From Sweltsa coloradensis (lineage: Eukaryota; Arthropoda; Insecta; Plecoptera; Chloroperlidae), in assembly GCA_024449915.1 (NCBI GenBank), contig JAMZAV010000008.1:1364001-1428000 (forward strand): a stretch of 64,000 nt of DNA. Reading direction: 5' to 3'. The notes under the pieces were generated by a model. The model searched no databases and was not told the origin of the DNA. It saw only the letters and a list, made by a program, of their open reading frames with translations. Shown piece by piece: positions 12,101 to 25,200 of the stretch; position 1 is the stretch's first letter, and every line of letters begins with the position of its first letter. The position numbers and the translations under genes were made by a program.

Positions 12101-15100
12101 TTTCTTCCTCATCTCATCGTCTCGAATAGCCTTAGTGCATTAATATGAGACGTTAAGCAATACAAATCAATCAATAAATCGTAAATGACCAGCTTACACA
12201 ACGGATCTTATCCTTATTTTTTACAAGTTTTACTATTCTAATTATGTCTGGTTAAACGTGCAAAATTAAATCTTTGTAAACAACCGTACGCATTTAATGC
12301 TTAGTTTGTTGACGGCTAACAAAATCGCATTTTCTATCCATCCCTATGTATATCAGATTTGGCGGCTGTGTTAGTCGTACGTGTTTATGTGTTTATCAAC
12401 TTCTGTGCGATACCGTAATGTTCCGCTGTAGCTACTAGCCTCAAACTGCTCACTTATGTATGTAACAATCATGGCTCGATGTAACGCCGACCCTATATCC
12501 CGAGGCAAGTCAAACTGTGGCCCGGGCGAGCGCGATTTATAATTCACCCCCAGACGGACAAGTGATATTTATCGAGGGCTCTCCGCCATGATAATATTTG
12601 TGTTTTTAAAACAGTACAGCTACTGTCGTTCTTTGTTTAGACCTATATAACACTCGCACAGACTGCAGATTAAAGCAGGAGTGGCAGATTTAGGAGATTC
12701 GCCGCTACTTTATAGACTTTTACAATTCGTTAGGTGGTCGGATCTATTTCACACACCAACAATCCTCAATAAAACTTTATCATAAAGATGGGGTGGGTCT
12801 TGCTTACAGCCTTTGGACATACCTTACCTGACCTTCTAGATATACGCTTACCCAGTTATTCACCTGCAGAATTTCTCACCGATTAAACTGATGTCTGGCA
12901 CTCCTACTAAAAGCAATTCACGGGTGGGAAAAATAATTTTAAAACGACAAAGTTCGTTTTGTTTCCAGGCAGTGAGAGATTTCCTGGAAGTAAGCGTGCA
13001 GCTCGCCTTGGAGAATGCCTGCTCGCAACACCTCATGGTCGTAGAGGTTGAAGACAGCCAGACGAAACTGCCGCCTCTCTCGAACGAAGTGAAGGATCTT
13101 GCCAAGTTTTACTCGAATGTCAGGGTAAGTTTAGTTATTATCTATCACCTTTGTGTATTGGTGTAATTTTATTTATACTTTGCGGTAAGATGACATTACA
13201 AACTAATTATTTATTTACTAATTACTTTATAGTGTTCATTGTTAATCGTAATAGATGAAACTTTCACCATGCATTTGTGTGCCTTATGCTGACTAACTAA
13301 TGATACTTCGATATATAACTCCTTAAGCTTGCGCAAACCTGAAGCACAAGCTCGCGGGCAGAAGTAAATCCATGGTAGAACGGAAAGGTTCTTTACGAAC
13401 AACACTTCAGCTCATATTATCTTGTTATCACCCTAATTCTTGTTACTCATTGAAGATTATAACCTATTATTGTACAAATTGAATTGAATGGGAATTAGTA
13501 TATAACAAGGTAAATTACCTTGAGGTAAAGCATATGAATGCCCAACCCTTATGTACCTTGAGACCTTGAGACCAGTGACTCCAACCATTGCCCTCGATGT
13601 GACAGATTGACGTGAGGACAGCCCAGTGCAGCAACGGTGTCCTCGGCAGTGACGAGAAATCCAACTCATTCTTGGTAATCACAAGCAAGAACTCCATCAA
13701 GGCAGCGACGTCTGTGTTGGAGAGCCCGGAAGGGTTCCTGCTAGTTCGTGTTACCGAGAGCGATACGTGGAGGCCGGACAGCACCTTGGTGGTAGTCGCT
13801 GAACAACGATGCCAAGGACAGAGAATGATGCTTCTCAGAAAGGTAAGACAATGACATCAGGCGATGAATATTGTGTAAATTAAAGACCACCACTTTGGAG
13901 GAATTGGTCATCATCAGCCGAGCATTGACCTTATATTCACACAGGAAAAAAATTTTCAATTTCATGAAACAGTTTGTGTAGACGTACAAATTAAAGTCCA
14001 AGTCCTACCGATGAATTCATTCTTGTGTTATCTTTACTAACAAGTAGTTTCGTAGGTAATTACTTCTGTACATGTTTCAGGCTTGCGAGGTCGAGGACCG
14101 CAAAGCAGGGGTGCTGAAACTCTCGGGAGACGAAGCCTCTTGGTCCAAGCAAATCAAATCCGCCCTGGACAACAAAGAGAAGAAGAAGTTTTACATTCTT
14201 TCTGAAAAGATTCCGAGGGAGGAAATCACTACTTTCTTGAAGAAAGCCGTCAAGGAATTCGGCTCCGAAAAAATTAGGTATAATTTATTTTATTTTTTCT
14301 AATTCCCGTCTTCAATGTATACTTAATTTTATTGTTATTTGACCCTTGATTATTATATAAACTTATGTATAAGAGTTACTATATAAACTTAACTCCTTCA
14401 GCTAACAAAGTAGGTACATGATAGTTAGAAGGAAATGTCACAGGGGTTATTTTACAGGACACAAGCGCAACATTCCCCTTTTGACTGCGGAAAACCTTGA
14501 AATAACCATCAATCAGTCGAGACAGACTCCTGAAATTAGTGTCTTGTCTGCGCATTAGTTACCTTCATCTGGGCCATCTCACAGATATCTATTATTGATG
14601 TAAAACCTTCAATTTTGAATGTCCTAGGTTTGTCTTCATCCTGGATGTGAAGGTGCCAAAGTTCTCCCTAACTGAGAATTTCTTCCGCCAACAACTGCGC
14701 CAAGACTTGCTCGTGAACGTCTTCAAAGTTGGACAGTGGGGAAGTTTCCGGCATTTATCCCTAGGAAAAGCTAAGGGAGGGCTCACGAAACCAGCAGAAG
14801 AATATCTGCCCGTCAAATGGTAATACAAACAAACACAAAAGTACTGTAAAGAGCAACTATCTTACACCTTGTATCAATTATATTAACGCACACAATTTCT
14901 ATTTTTGTAGCTTGGAAGGACTGAAGATGCATTACTTGGGAATCAACTTACAAGATTCAACAGTTGAAATCGAGAACTCAAACCCCTACCTTGAAACGCT
15001 GGTGAGGGATGAATTATTTATCTATAACTTGATTTTGTGATTATGTTTATTTTAGTATTCACAATAATACAAATCGAGTAAAAATGAATTTAATTTCTGG

Positions 15101-15174
15101 TTTAGTGCTAAATTATTGGATGAGCGAAGCGAAGACTTCAATTTCACCGACCCCCCAAAAAATTTAGCTCCGTT

Positions 15175-15213
<39 letters not shown>

Positions 15214-18090
15214 CCGTCTGTTTGTTCGCTCTCTACCGGGCAAACGGCATATGCGATCTTGATGAAAATTTGACACGACCTTCGTTTTCTCTGAACTTAG
15301 AGGTGTATTGTTTTTGGGTACAATCGAAAAAATATTTCTCATGAATATCGTACTTTTACGATTTTTTTTCGATTTTTAGTGCGATATTTTCGTGCCATTT
15401 GGGCCAATTCTGACCAAACGGGTGGGGCTATAACGTTCATATTTCACATGGACATTAAGGTATGGTGATATATTGCTTTCTAAAAGAAAAAGTTGAAAAA
15501 GTTAGCCAGAATCGAGAGAAATAAAGCTTTTAATATACGTTTTTTTTTTTTGACTTTTTGTGCGATATTTTCGTGCCATTTGGGGCCAATTCTGACCAAA
15601 CGGGTGGGGCTACAACGTTCATATTATACATGGACATTAAGGTTATGGTTATGTAGTACCTTTTGAAAGAAAAAGTGGAAAAATTCAGCCAGAATCCATA
15701 GAATAAAGCTTTTAATACAAGTTTTTTACGGTAAATAATACCAATTGACAAGAAACAAAAAAAAACTTGACAACATTCACCTTCAATGCGTAGGCAGCAA
15801 AACAAAGCACTTGCAAAAGTAAAGATATCCCACGCAAACTAAAACCTTTAAAAAGCTCATCCATCAACGCGGCGGGACTTTAGCGTTTTCCTAGTATATT
15901 TAAGGATATTTACTGCATTAATTTTACTTTACTCCAACAAAATGTGTGTTCATTGGATGAGCGTAGCGAGCGTAGCGAGCGAAGCGAAGACTTCAATTTC
16001 ACTGACCCCCAAAAAATTTAGCTCCAATGTTTTTTTGTTTGTTTGTTTGTTTTGTTTTTTTTTTTGTTTTTCTGTCTGTTTGTTCGCTCTCTACCGGGCA
16101 AACGGCATATGCGATCTTGATGAAAATTTGAGGGGACCTTCGTTTTCTCTGAACTTAGACTTGCTACGTTTTTGGGTACAATCGAAGAAATATTTCTCAT
16201 GAATATCGTACTTTTACGATTTTTTTTCGATTTTTAGTGCGATATTTTCGTCACATTTGGGTCGATTCTGACCAAACGGGTGGGGCTACAACGTTCAAAC
16301 TTCACATGAACTTTAGGATTATGGTGATGTAGTACCTTTTGAAACAAAAAGCTGAAAAAGTTAGCTAGAACCCATATAAATAAAGGTTTTAATATGAGTT
16401 TTTCGATTTTTAGTGCGATATTTTCGTCGCATTTGGACCGATTGTGACCAAACGGGTGGGGCTACAACGTTCATATTTCACATGGACATTAAGGTTATGG
16501 TGATGTAGTACCTTTTGAAAGAAAAAGTTGAAAAAGTTAGCTAGAATCTATAGAAATAAAGGTTTTAATATGAGTTTTTTTGGATGAGCGAAGCGAGCGT
16601 AGCGAGCGAAGTGAAGACTTCAATTTGACTTTCTGTTTTTTTTTGTTTGTTTTTCACTTACGTTACCCCAAGAAAAATAGCTCGGGTGTTTTGTTTTTTT
16701 TTTAGTTTTTCTGTCTGTTTGTTCGCTCTCTACCGGGCAAACAGCTCATGCGATCTTGATGAAAATTGAAGGGGACCTTCGAAATCTCTGAACTTAGACT
16801 TGCTACGTTTTTGGGTACAATCGAAGAAATATTTCTCATGAATATCGTACTTTTACGATTTTTTTCGATTTTTAGTGCGATATTTTCGTGACATTTGGGC
16901 CGATTCTGACCAAACGGGTGGGTCTACAACGTTCATATTTCACATGCACATTAAGGTAATGGTGATGTATTGCTTTCTGAAAGAAAAAGTTGAAAAAGTT
17001 AGCCAGAATCTATAGAAATAAAGCTTTGAATATTAGTTTTTTGATTTTTTGTGCAATATTTTCGTGCCATTTGGGCCAATTCTGCCCAAACGGGTGGGGC
17101 AACAACGTTCATATTATACATGGACATAAAGGTTATGGTGATGTAGTACCTTTTGAAAGAAAAAGTTGAAAAAGTTAGCCAGAATCCATAGAAATAAAGT
17201 TTTAATAAAAGTTTTTTGCGGTAAATATTACCAATTGACAAGTTACAATAGAAATTTGACAACCACCTACAATGCGTAGGCAGCAAAACAAAGCACTTGC
17301 AAAAGTAAAGATATCTCACGCAAAAACAAAAACTTCAAAAAGCTCATCCATCAACGCGGCGGGACTTTAGCGTTTTCCTAGTTTACTTTAAGTGCGATAT
17401 TTTCGTCACATTTACGCCGATTTTGACCAAACGGGTGGGGCAACAACGTTCATATTTCACCATGGACATTACGGTTATGGTGATGTAGTACCTTTTGTAA
17501 GAAAAAGTTGCAAAAGTTGAAAAAGTTAGCCAGAATGCATAGAAATAAAGGTTTTAAAATGTGTTTTTTGAGATTTATAATAAACAACTAACAAGAAACA
17601 ATTGAAACTTGACAACAGTCACCTACAATGCATTTCACAAAGCACTTGCAAAGGAAAAGTGATCCCACGCAAACTAAGAACTTACAAAAACGCTCATCTC
17701 CATCAACGCGGCGGGACTTTAGCGTTTTCCTAGTTTAGAAATTGTTTTGCAGTGAATCTTGACTCATAAGTCATAACATTGTATTTATTTTTAATATTAT
17801 TTTGATTACGCACCATACAAAAATTTAGCTTTTATCCTCCTCTAACTTTCTTTTTGAACATTGTAAACGTCCCTCTTCAACCATACCAGGCTATTGGTAA
17901 TTTTAATAACCGTGGTTTCTATAAATAATGTGTGAGTATAAATTCATTTCATTTTGTAGCATGAACAAAAATATGATTTTATAAATGGAATTATATATAA
18001 ATTTGATGATGATTGGATGAGCGTAGCGAGCGTAGCGAGCGGAAGCGAAGACTTCAATTTCACTGACCCCCCAAAAAATTTAGCTCGGGT

Positions 18091-18135
<45 letters not shown>

Positions 18136-19168
18136 CCGTCTGTTTTGTTTCGCTCGATTCCGGGCAAACGGCATATGCGATCTTGATGAAAATTTGGACC
18201 GGACCTTCGTTTTCTCTGAACTTAGAGGTGTATTGTTTTTGGGTACAATCGAAGAAATATTTCTCATGAATATCGTACTTTTACGATATTTTTCGATTTT
18301 TAGTGCGATATTTTCGTGACATTTGGGCCGATTCTGACCAAACGGGTGGGGCTACAACGTTCATATTTCACATGGACATTAAGATTATGGTGATGTAGGG
18401 CCCTAGTACCTTTTGAAAGAAAAAGTTGAAAAAGTTAGCTAGAAATCTATAGAAATAAAGGTTTTAATATTAGTTTTTCAATTTTTAGTGCGATATTTTC
18501 GTCACATTTGGGCCGATTCTGACCAAACGGGTAGGGCTACAACGTTCAGATTTCACATGGACATTAAAATTATGGTGATGTAGTACCTTTTGAAGAAAAA
18601 GTTGAAAAATTAGTCAGAATCTACAGAAATAAAGGTTTTAATATGAGTTTTTTGAAGTTTATAATACCAATTAACAAATAACAATAGAAACTTGACAACA
18701 ATCACCTCCACAATGCATTCAAAAGCACTTGCAAAGGAAAAGTGCAAACAAACGCACAAAACGCAGAAAAAAACTTACAAAAAAAAAAACGCTCATCCTT
18801 CAACGCGGCGGGACTTTAGCGTTTTCCTAGTACTATAAAATGATTTTATGACCTAACGGTCATAAGCGCCATGGTCCAAATAATCTCAAATTAACTCAAA
18901 TTATTTCCTCCCCATATCCCATAGGCTAGACGACGACGACGTGAGAAACAGGGCGTTTCAACCTGTTAGGTGTATTGTGCAAGCGCATTATGACCTAACG
19001 ATTGTTCCGCCCTTTACCAAATAATCTTGAATATTCTCAAATATTTTCCCTCCCCATATCCCCTAGGCTAGACGACGACGACGACGACAAAGTGAAAAAC
19101 TCGGGCACTTTAAACCCAAATAATTTCAAACATACTCAAATACTTTACTCCCCATATCCCCTAGGCTA

Positions 19169-19234
<66 letters not shown>

Positions 19235-22200
19235 ATGAGACACTGGGGTGCTTCATCCATCCTGTTAGATCATATTGCGCAGACGCATTATTATGATTCG
19301 TTTTATTCCCGGCCACTATGTAGCCTGTCCAGGGAGAAGGTTATCTTTGAACTCTGGTCGCTGTCTGTGTTCAGGGTATGTGCGACCTGGGTCACCTGGA
19401 GTTCTCTGGCTTCTCTCCGTCGACTCACCGGCTGATGGGCATTGCTCGCACCGGACTCAAGTCATCTGTTCTGAAACCCGACCCTAACCTCACATGGGAG
19501 GTGCCTGATACGTGGAGCCTAGAAGAGGCTGCTACTGTGCCACTTGCTTATGCTATGGTGCGTATCCATTACCACAACCAACTGTTGATTAGCACAAACT
19601 TGGTTTGATTACTTTTTCTTTTATTAGTCGGACATCTTGGTACACTGTGGAACTAGATACTGCTCTATTCAGAAGAGCTTAGTAAACTATGTAAACATTT
19701 CCGTATTTGGGAGCATACGTCATTCACTAAATTATTGAGAAATGTATGAACCATTGACATGGAGTACTTAAACTTTCCTATGACAATTTATGCCTCTAGT
19801 GTAACATTGAAAATTCTTGCGATTTCAGGCATATTACACCCTGTTCCTGACTGCTAAAATAGCGCCTGGTGAAAAGGTGTTGGTCCACTCTGGCTGCAAC
19901 TCAGTATCACAGGCCATCATTCGAATAGCCCTGCATCATGGCAACACTGTGTTCACCACCGTCACTGACATGAAGCAGAAAGTCTACCTGAAGAAGAAGT
20001 TCCCAAAGGTACTTGCTTGCATGGACTTGTTGAATGCATTATGACATGCATTTGTTCACTTTTAAATATTTTACTGTTGATCTCGAAGAATCATGTGAAA
20101 TAAACAAGTTTATAGCTCATAAGCACAATGTTTCTAGTTGTTGGATGAAAACATTTACACAATGGATGACACCAACTTCGAGATTGCCTTATTGATGGCT
20201 ACTGGTGGAGAGGGCGTCAATGTTATCGTCAGTTCCCTCCAAGGACCTCTACTGCATTCATCCATTCATTGCATCTCTCAACATGGCCGCTTTGTTCAGC
20301 TCGGCAGGAATGATATGGTCAAGAATTCTAAATTTGGTAAATATATTAATATTGCGTATGCAAGCTATGGCCCCTGCAATAGACTCTTTCCAATCTTCGT
20401 GAGAACGACCTTGCTCTGAGCCAAACACATAATCATCTTTTTCATCTCGCATTTTCATTTATGGCGAAGAAATATGACGCCATGTTCAATTTATGTAATT
20501 TCAACGGACACCAGAGCAATGTATACATGAGGGGAAATGTCTTCAATCCCAAAAGCCTGTTTTCACAAATTGTGTCGTGAATTGTGATTTCTGTCCCTTC
20601 TAGGAATGTCAATGTTCCTTAAGAGCACTGCATTTTATGGAGTAGCATCCGACAATTTATTCCACGCATGTGCTGAATGGAAGAAGAACCTTCATACTTT
20701 CATGAAAGAAGGAATTCAGTCCGGAACTGTTCAGCCATTGGAGAGGACCGTGTTTTCCAAACAACAAGTTGATCAAGCACTCAGGTACGCTCATTGAACA
20801 ACATAGAGACATCTCGATGAACCACTCAATTAAAAATAGCAACTAGGTGAAAACCGATATCTCCCTCTTAAGTCTGCATGTCTGTCTATCTTTGATTGTT
20901 CCCTCATGGTGATGACACCTAAAACCCACCATCTGTCAGCACTTACAGTAGGTCTAATCATTATTGTAGGGTGTTGAATGAAGGCAACCACACGGAAAAG
21001 ATTCTTCTTGCGGTTGGAAGTGACAAACCATCCCAGACCAAGACCACTGCTCAAACACAACAATCTGACGTTACTTTCAAGTTCAGCTGCAACCCTGACG
21101 CTTCATATCTCGTTGTCGGTAAGTAAACCTTTCACCTAATCAACATTGCAAGTTCAAGTGTTCAACATTTTTACTTTACAATTCATTGTTGGTATCGAAA
21201 TTGCAACAAGATAAATTCATGCATCCACTATCACAATCAACGAGTAGGGCTTACTTTCAATCTTTTCTCTGAGTGCAGGTGGCAAATCCGAGTTGTGTCT
21301 CGACCTTGCCGAGTGGCTGGTGGCTCGGGGAGCTTCCAAGGTCGTGATCGCACAGCCCTCTCAGACAGTTACCAGCCACGGTGCTAGGAGGATCAACTTA
21401 CTGAGGCAGCATCACAATGCCCAAGTGGTGCTTGCGTCTGCTGGGAAAGCTAGCTCTCTTCAAGGAGCATCCAGTATCGTTCAAGAAGCAGTTGCAATGG
21501 GACCATTAGCAGGCGTTTTCATCCTGCCAACCGTAAGCTTTTGTAACTACTTTTAGTAGGACTTCGTGTATATACAATTCCCAATGAGACATCGGGAAAA
21601 TGTGAATGCCTGCCATTATAAAATTGTTCATGTCGTTCCTGATCATTAATTGAATAAATATATACCAAATGTGTAAGTTCTGCAGTAAAATATTCTCTTC
21701 TTGTTGTAACAGTCCGCTTAAAAATGTGAACATAATTATTGAAGCCTTACAACGTTGTTCGTTACACTAAATTGTTTCTTTGTTGAAAATGTAATTATTA
21801 TGGCATACACGAGTGACGAGTAAGTGTTTTATTAACTGATGTACGGTATAATAAATACCTAAATTATTGTTCACTTTAATTTCAGGAAATTTCCAAAGGA
21901 ACAGGATTGAGCGAATCTTGCATTGCCAATATTGACAACGCTTCTCGAAAGATAGCGTCGATCAACCTCTTTGCCTGCCTGTTGTATGACGGTGGTGCCG
22001 CATTGTGCGATACTCGAAGACAGGCAGGGTTGCCAGCTCTGGCCGTGCACTGGCCGGATAACTTGGGAGTAGATGGCAACGTCTGGAGAGCTCTCAATGT
22101 ATTGGATGGTATTCTAGCAAAAGCTGCAGATTCCGTTGTTTATGTGTCGGAGTCTGTTCAACACATCGGGACTGGTAATGTATTCACTCCATTCAACACA

Positions 22201-25200
22201 GTATACCAATAATATACCGTAGCGAAACTCGCTAGCAAAACACGCTGTTAAGCCGTCAACGCGCGCCCCTAGCGAAAGTGAGACTCAACTAACGATGACT
22301 CGCCACAGCAGAGTCGATAAAGTTGCCCGTTGCCCAACCGGGAAACTTCTTTATCGACTCTGCTGTGGCCAGTCAACGTTAGTTGACTCTCACTGTCGCT
22401 AGGGCGCGCTAGTGTCGCGGCGGTACGCGCAGCCGACAACGACAGCAAATCACCCTGCAGGCAGTGCATTGAAGTTTCGCTACTGTAAGAGATTATTTAT
22501 ACTGTGATTCAACTTTGAATTTTCATTTAATAATACTAACGTTAGTATTGACCAGGTGTTCTGTTATCCTCCCAGAGAGCAACACGACGTCCGACTCTGA
22601 CAAGCTGACGTTGTTCTTGCCTTCGTCTCTCGAGGATATGGTTGAACTAGGAGCCGACCTCTTGGACCAAGCCGAGAACTCTCTCCTGGAACTCTCATCC
22701 CTGAGTCCCGGGCTGGGGCTCGTACGAGAGATCCCTCCACTCTTCATCGTGCCGGGCCTGCAAGCCAGCTGTGAGAACGACGAGCTGATCAAACCCCTGG
22801 CTAGGGAAGCTCATGTACCCGATCCTCTGTGTTCAACTGGCGAGGTTACAGACGTCTATCACAGACATGGCGGCCACCATGGCTAAGGTACCTACCTACA
22901 ACACTGTATCATCGCGGAGAAACGTACACAGATAATCATCATATCCGAACCTATTTCCAACAACGAAGTTGAGTAGCGGGGTGAAAGAATCCCGCCAGAC
23001 TCTGGGCTCCCAGGTCACACTCATGCATCACCCTACACCTACCTATTGTCTCGTCGTTCTCCTGTCTCCTCTTCTTCACTGTCTTCTTCCTCGGGTTCCT
23101 GCTATATCTTTCTTTCTTTCCACCACTTTTTCTCTGTTAATGTTCCCCAAACTACGTTTCTTTCAAGTAAAAATTGTGCAATACACATTATTCTGCATAT
23201 AAACACTGTCGCGTTGGGAAAACGCCGATGTTTATAAATTTCTCCTCGTGTTAAGTGGTGTAACTCTTAGATTTAAACATTATTACGGATAATTGCTTGC
23301 CTTCTTCTGGTGAACACGTGCACGTGGATGTTCCAGCATATAAGAGCCGCTCAGAACGAAGGGCCGTACAACTTGCTAGGAGCGTCCTGGGGTGGTGCTC
23401 TGGCCCTAGAGATCGCCCGCCAGCTGGAGTCGCAAGGAGAGAGGACGCAAGTCTTCCTGTTCGACGGAGCTCCAGAGACGACGCAACTCATAGCACAACA
23501 GCTGGGGACGGGAGACCAGCTGCAAGTTAACCTCATCTCCAAACTACTGCAAATATCCTCGAAAAAGGTAGTCGGAAGATAAATATGTGGCCTGATTTTG
23601 GAATGAAAACTTTGCTTTTGGATTGTATATTATTTCTGTTTCCTATTCTTAGTTATGTCTAGGTTCCAAACCTTAATATTTCTATACACCTTATTTCATT
23701 TAGGCTTAGAATACCTATCTAGATCTAGAATATTATTACATATAGTATACCTTTATTGTCTTACATAAGGCTTTTGTGAATGCATGTTGATTCATATTTT
23801 GATAAGAATTATTTTAGCATGTTAGTATGCTAGGAATTCTATCGAATGTATTCCGTACATTTGCAGTTATTTATGTTTTTCACCCACCTCGTGCTAAATG
23901 TTTTACATTGGTCTCAAGTTTTTCTATAATTTGGAAAACAAATTTGGTTTTCCCTTGATTTTTTTTTAATAATCTGTGTATATCTAGAAAATGTTTTAAT
24001 TTTTGTCGAATATTTATCTACTTGAGTAATATGTACTTATAACTGTACACAATCAGTATGTCTCTTGTAGTTAGCCAATCCCTAGGTACTTATCAACAAA
24101 TTGGAGTTGTAAGTGAATGAGCAAGTAAGTACACAAGTCATGATTGTGTTTGAATAATAAATACAATAAATAATAAACTCTTTAGAATATTTACATTAAA
24201 TCATAATGCATGACAAATGCATATTATTGACTTAAACAGTAGTGAAAATAGTATTTTAAGCTTAAATTTCTATTTTCCTTCTTTAATTGGACAACTCTAT
24301 GTGCCTTTGTTAAGTCTATAAAAGTACACCTTGACACAATCTGTAAAATGTGTTTGAGGGCAGAACAACTTCTTCACTAGGCCAACAGGTTATGTAACAC
24401 TAACACTTACATTTATTTCAGATAAACGAAGAGTTGCTCGCCCTGCCCAACTGGGAGTCCAGACTGAAGTGCGCTCTCTCCAAGATGTCCTCGTCCTACA
24501 ACAAGGAGCACCTGTCGGCCGCGCTCACCGCCACATACGAGAGAATCAACGCGCTCCACAGCTTCAAGCCCTCCGAAGCCCTGGTGCAAGGAGTCGTGCA
24601 CTTGATACGTCCCTCGGAGGGAGGCATCGAGCACGACAACTGCGGACTTAACAAGGTAATCGTGTCGCATTTGCAGCCGGTTTCTGAATCCCGGAGCTCA
24701 GTGTCAGTCATTAGGGTACACAAGAGAAACCAGTAGAACTTAAAGTGTGTCGTTTTATATTAGATACATTTAAAAAAGTATTGACTGATAATGTATGCCT
24801 AACTCATCATTATCTGTTGCCACGTCCAACTCTGCGTTGGGTCAGCATTGAAGATAGGCCTCTCCACCTTCTTATGTTTTGTCACCACTCCTCTCCTTCC
24901 ACCACATTCCAGTCTCCTCCTCGTTGTTCCACGTCTTTCTTTCCATCTTCCATCTTTCCAATTCCATCATCCTTCTCGGCAATCTCGCTCTTTCCATCCT
25001 TTTAACATGTCCGAACCACTTTAATCATCTCTCTCCGCCTACTTGGTCTCGGATATCCTCATTCCGTATTCGGTCCTATCTGTTCTTACCTACAATGCTT
25101 CTCAAAACTTCATATCTACAGCCTGCACAAGGCTCTCATCCATTGTTTCATATTCCAAGTCTCCGCTGCATATGTCAGTATTGGAACAAAGTAGGTCTGG

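Noticed and set aside
15200..18300. Open frames across the repeated block of intron 18
   Set aside because: They repeat with the 180-base tandem units of the Helitron-like elements and contain homopolymer runs; not proteins.
22556..22575. Acceptor at 22554-22555 for exon 26
   Set aside because: In phase with exon 25 it runs into a stop within 20 codons. The AG at 22574-22575 has a better pyrimidine tract and keeps the frame.
22576..22700. Remnant ACP in the first part of exon 26
   Set aside because: The text is acidic and helical but has no LG.DSL serine site and no ACP-like pattern; I treat it as the linker to the thioesterase.
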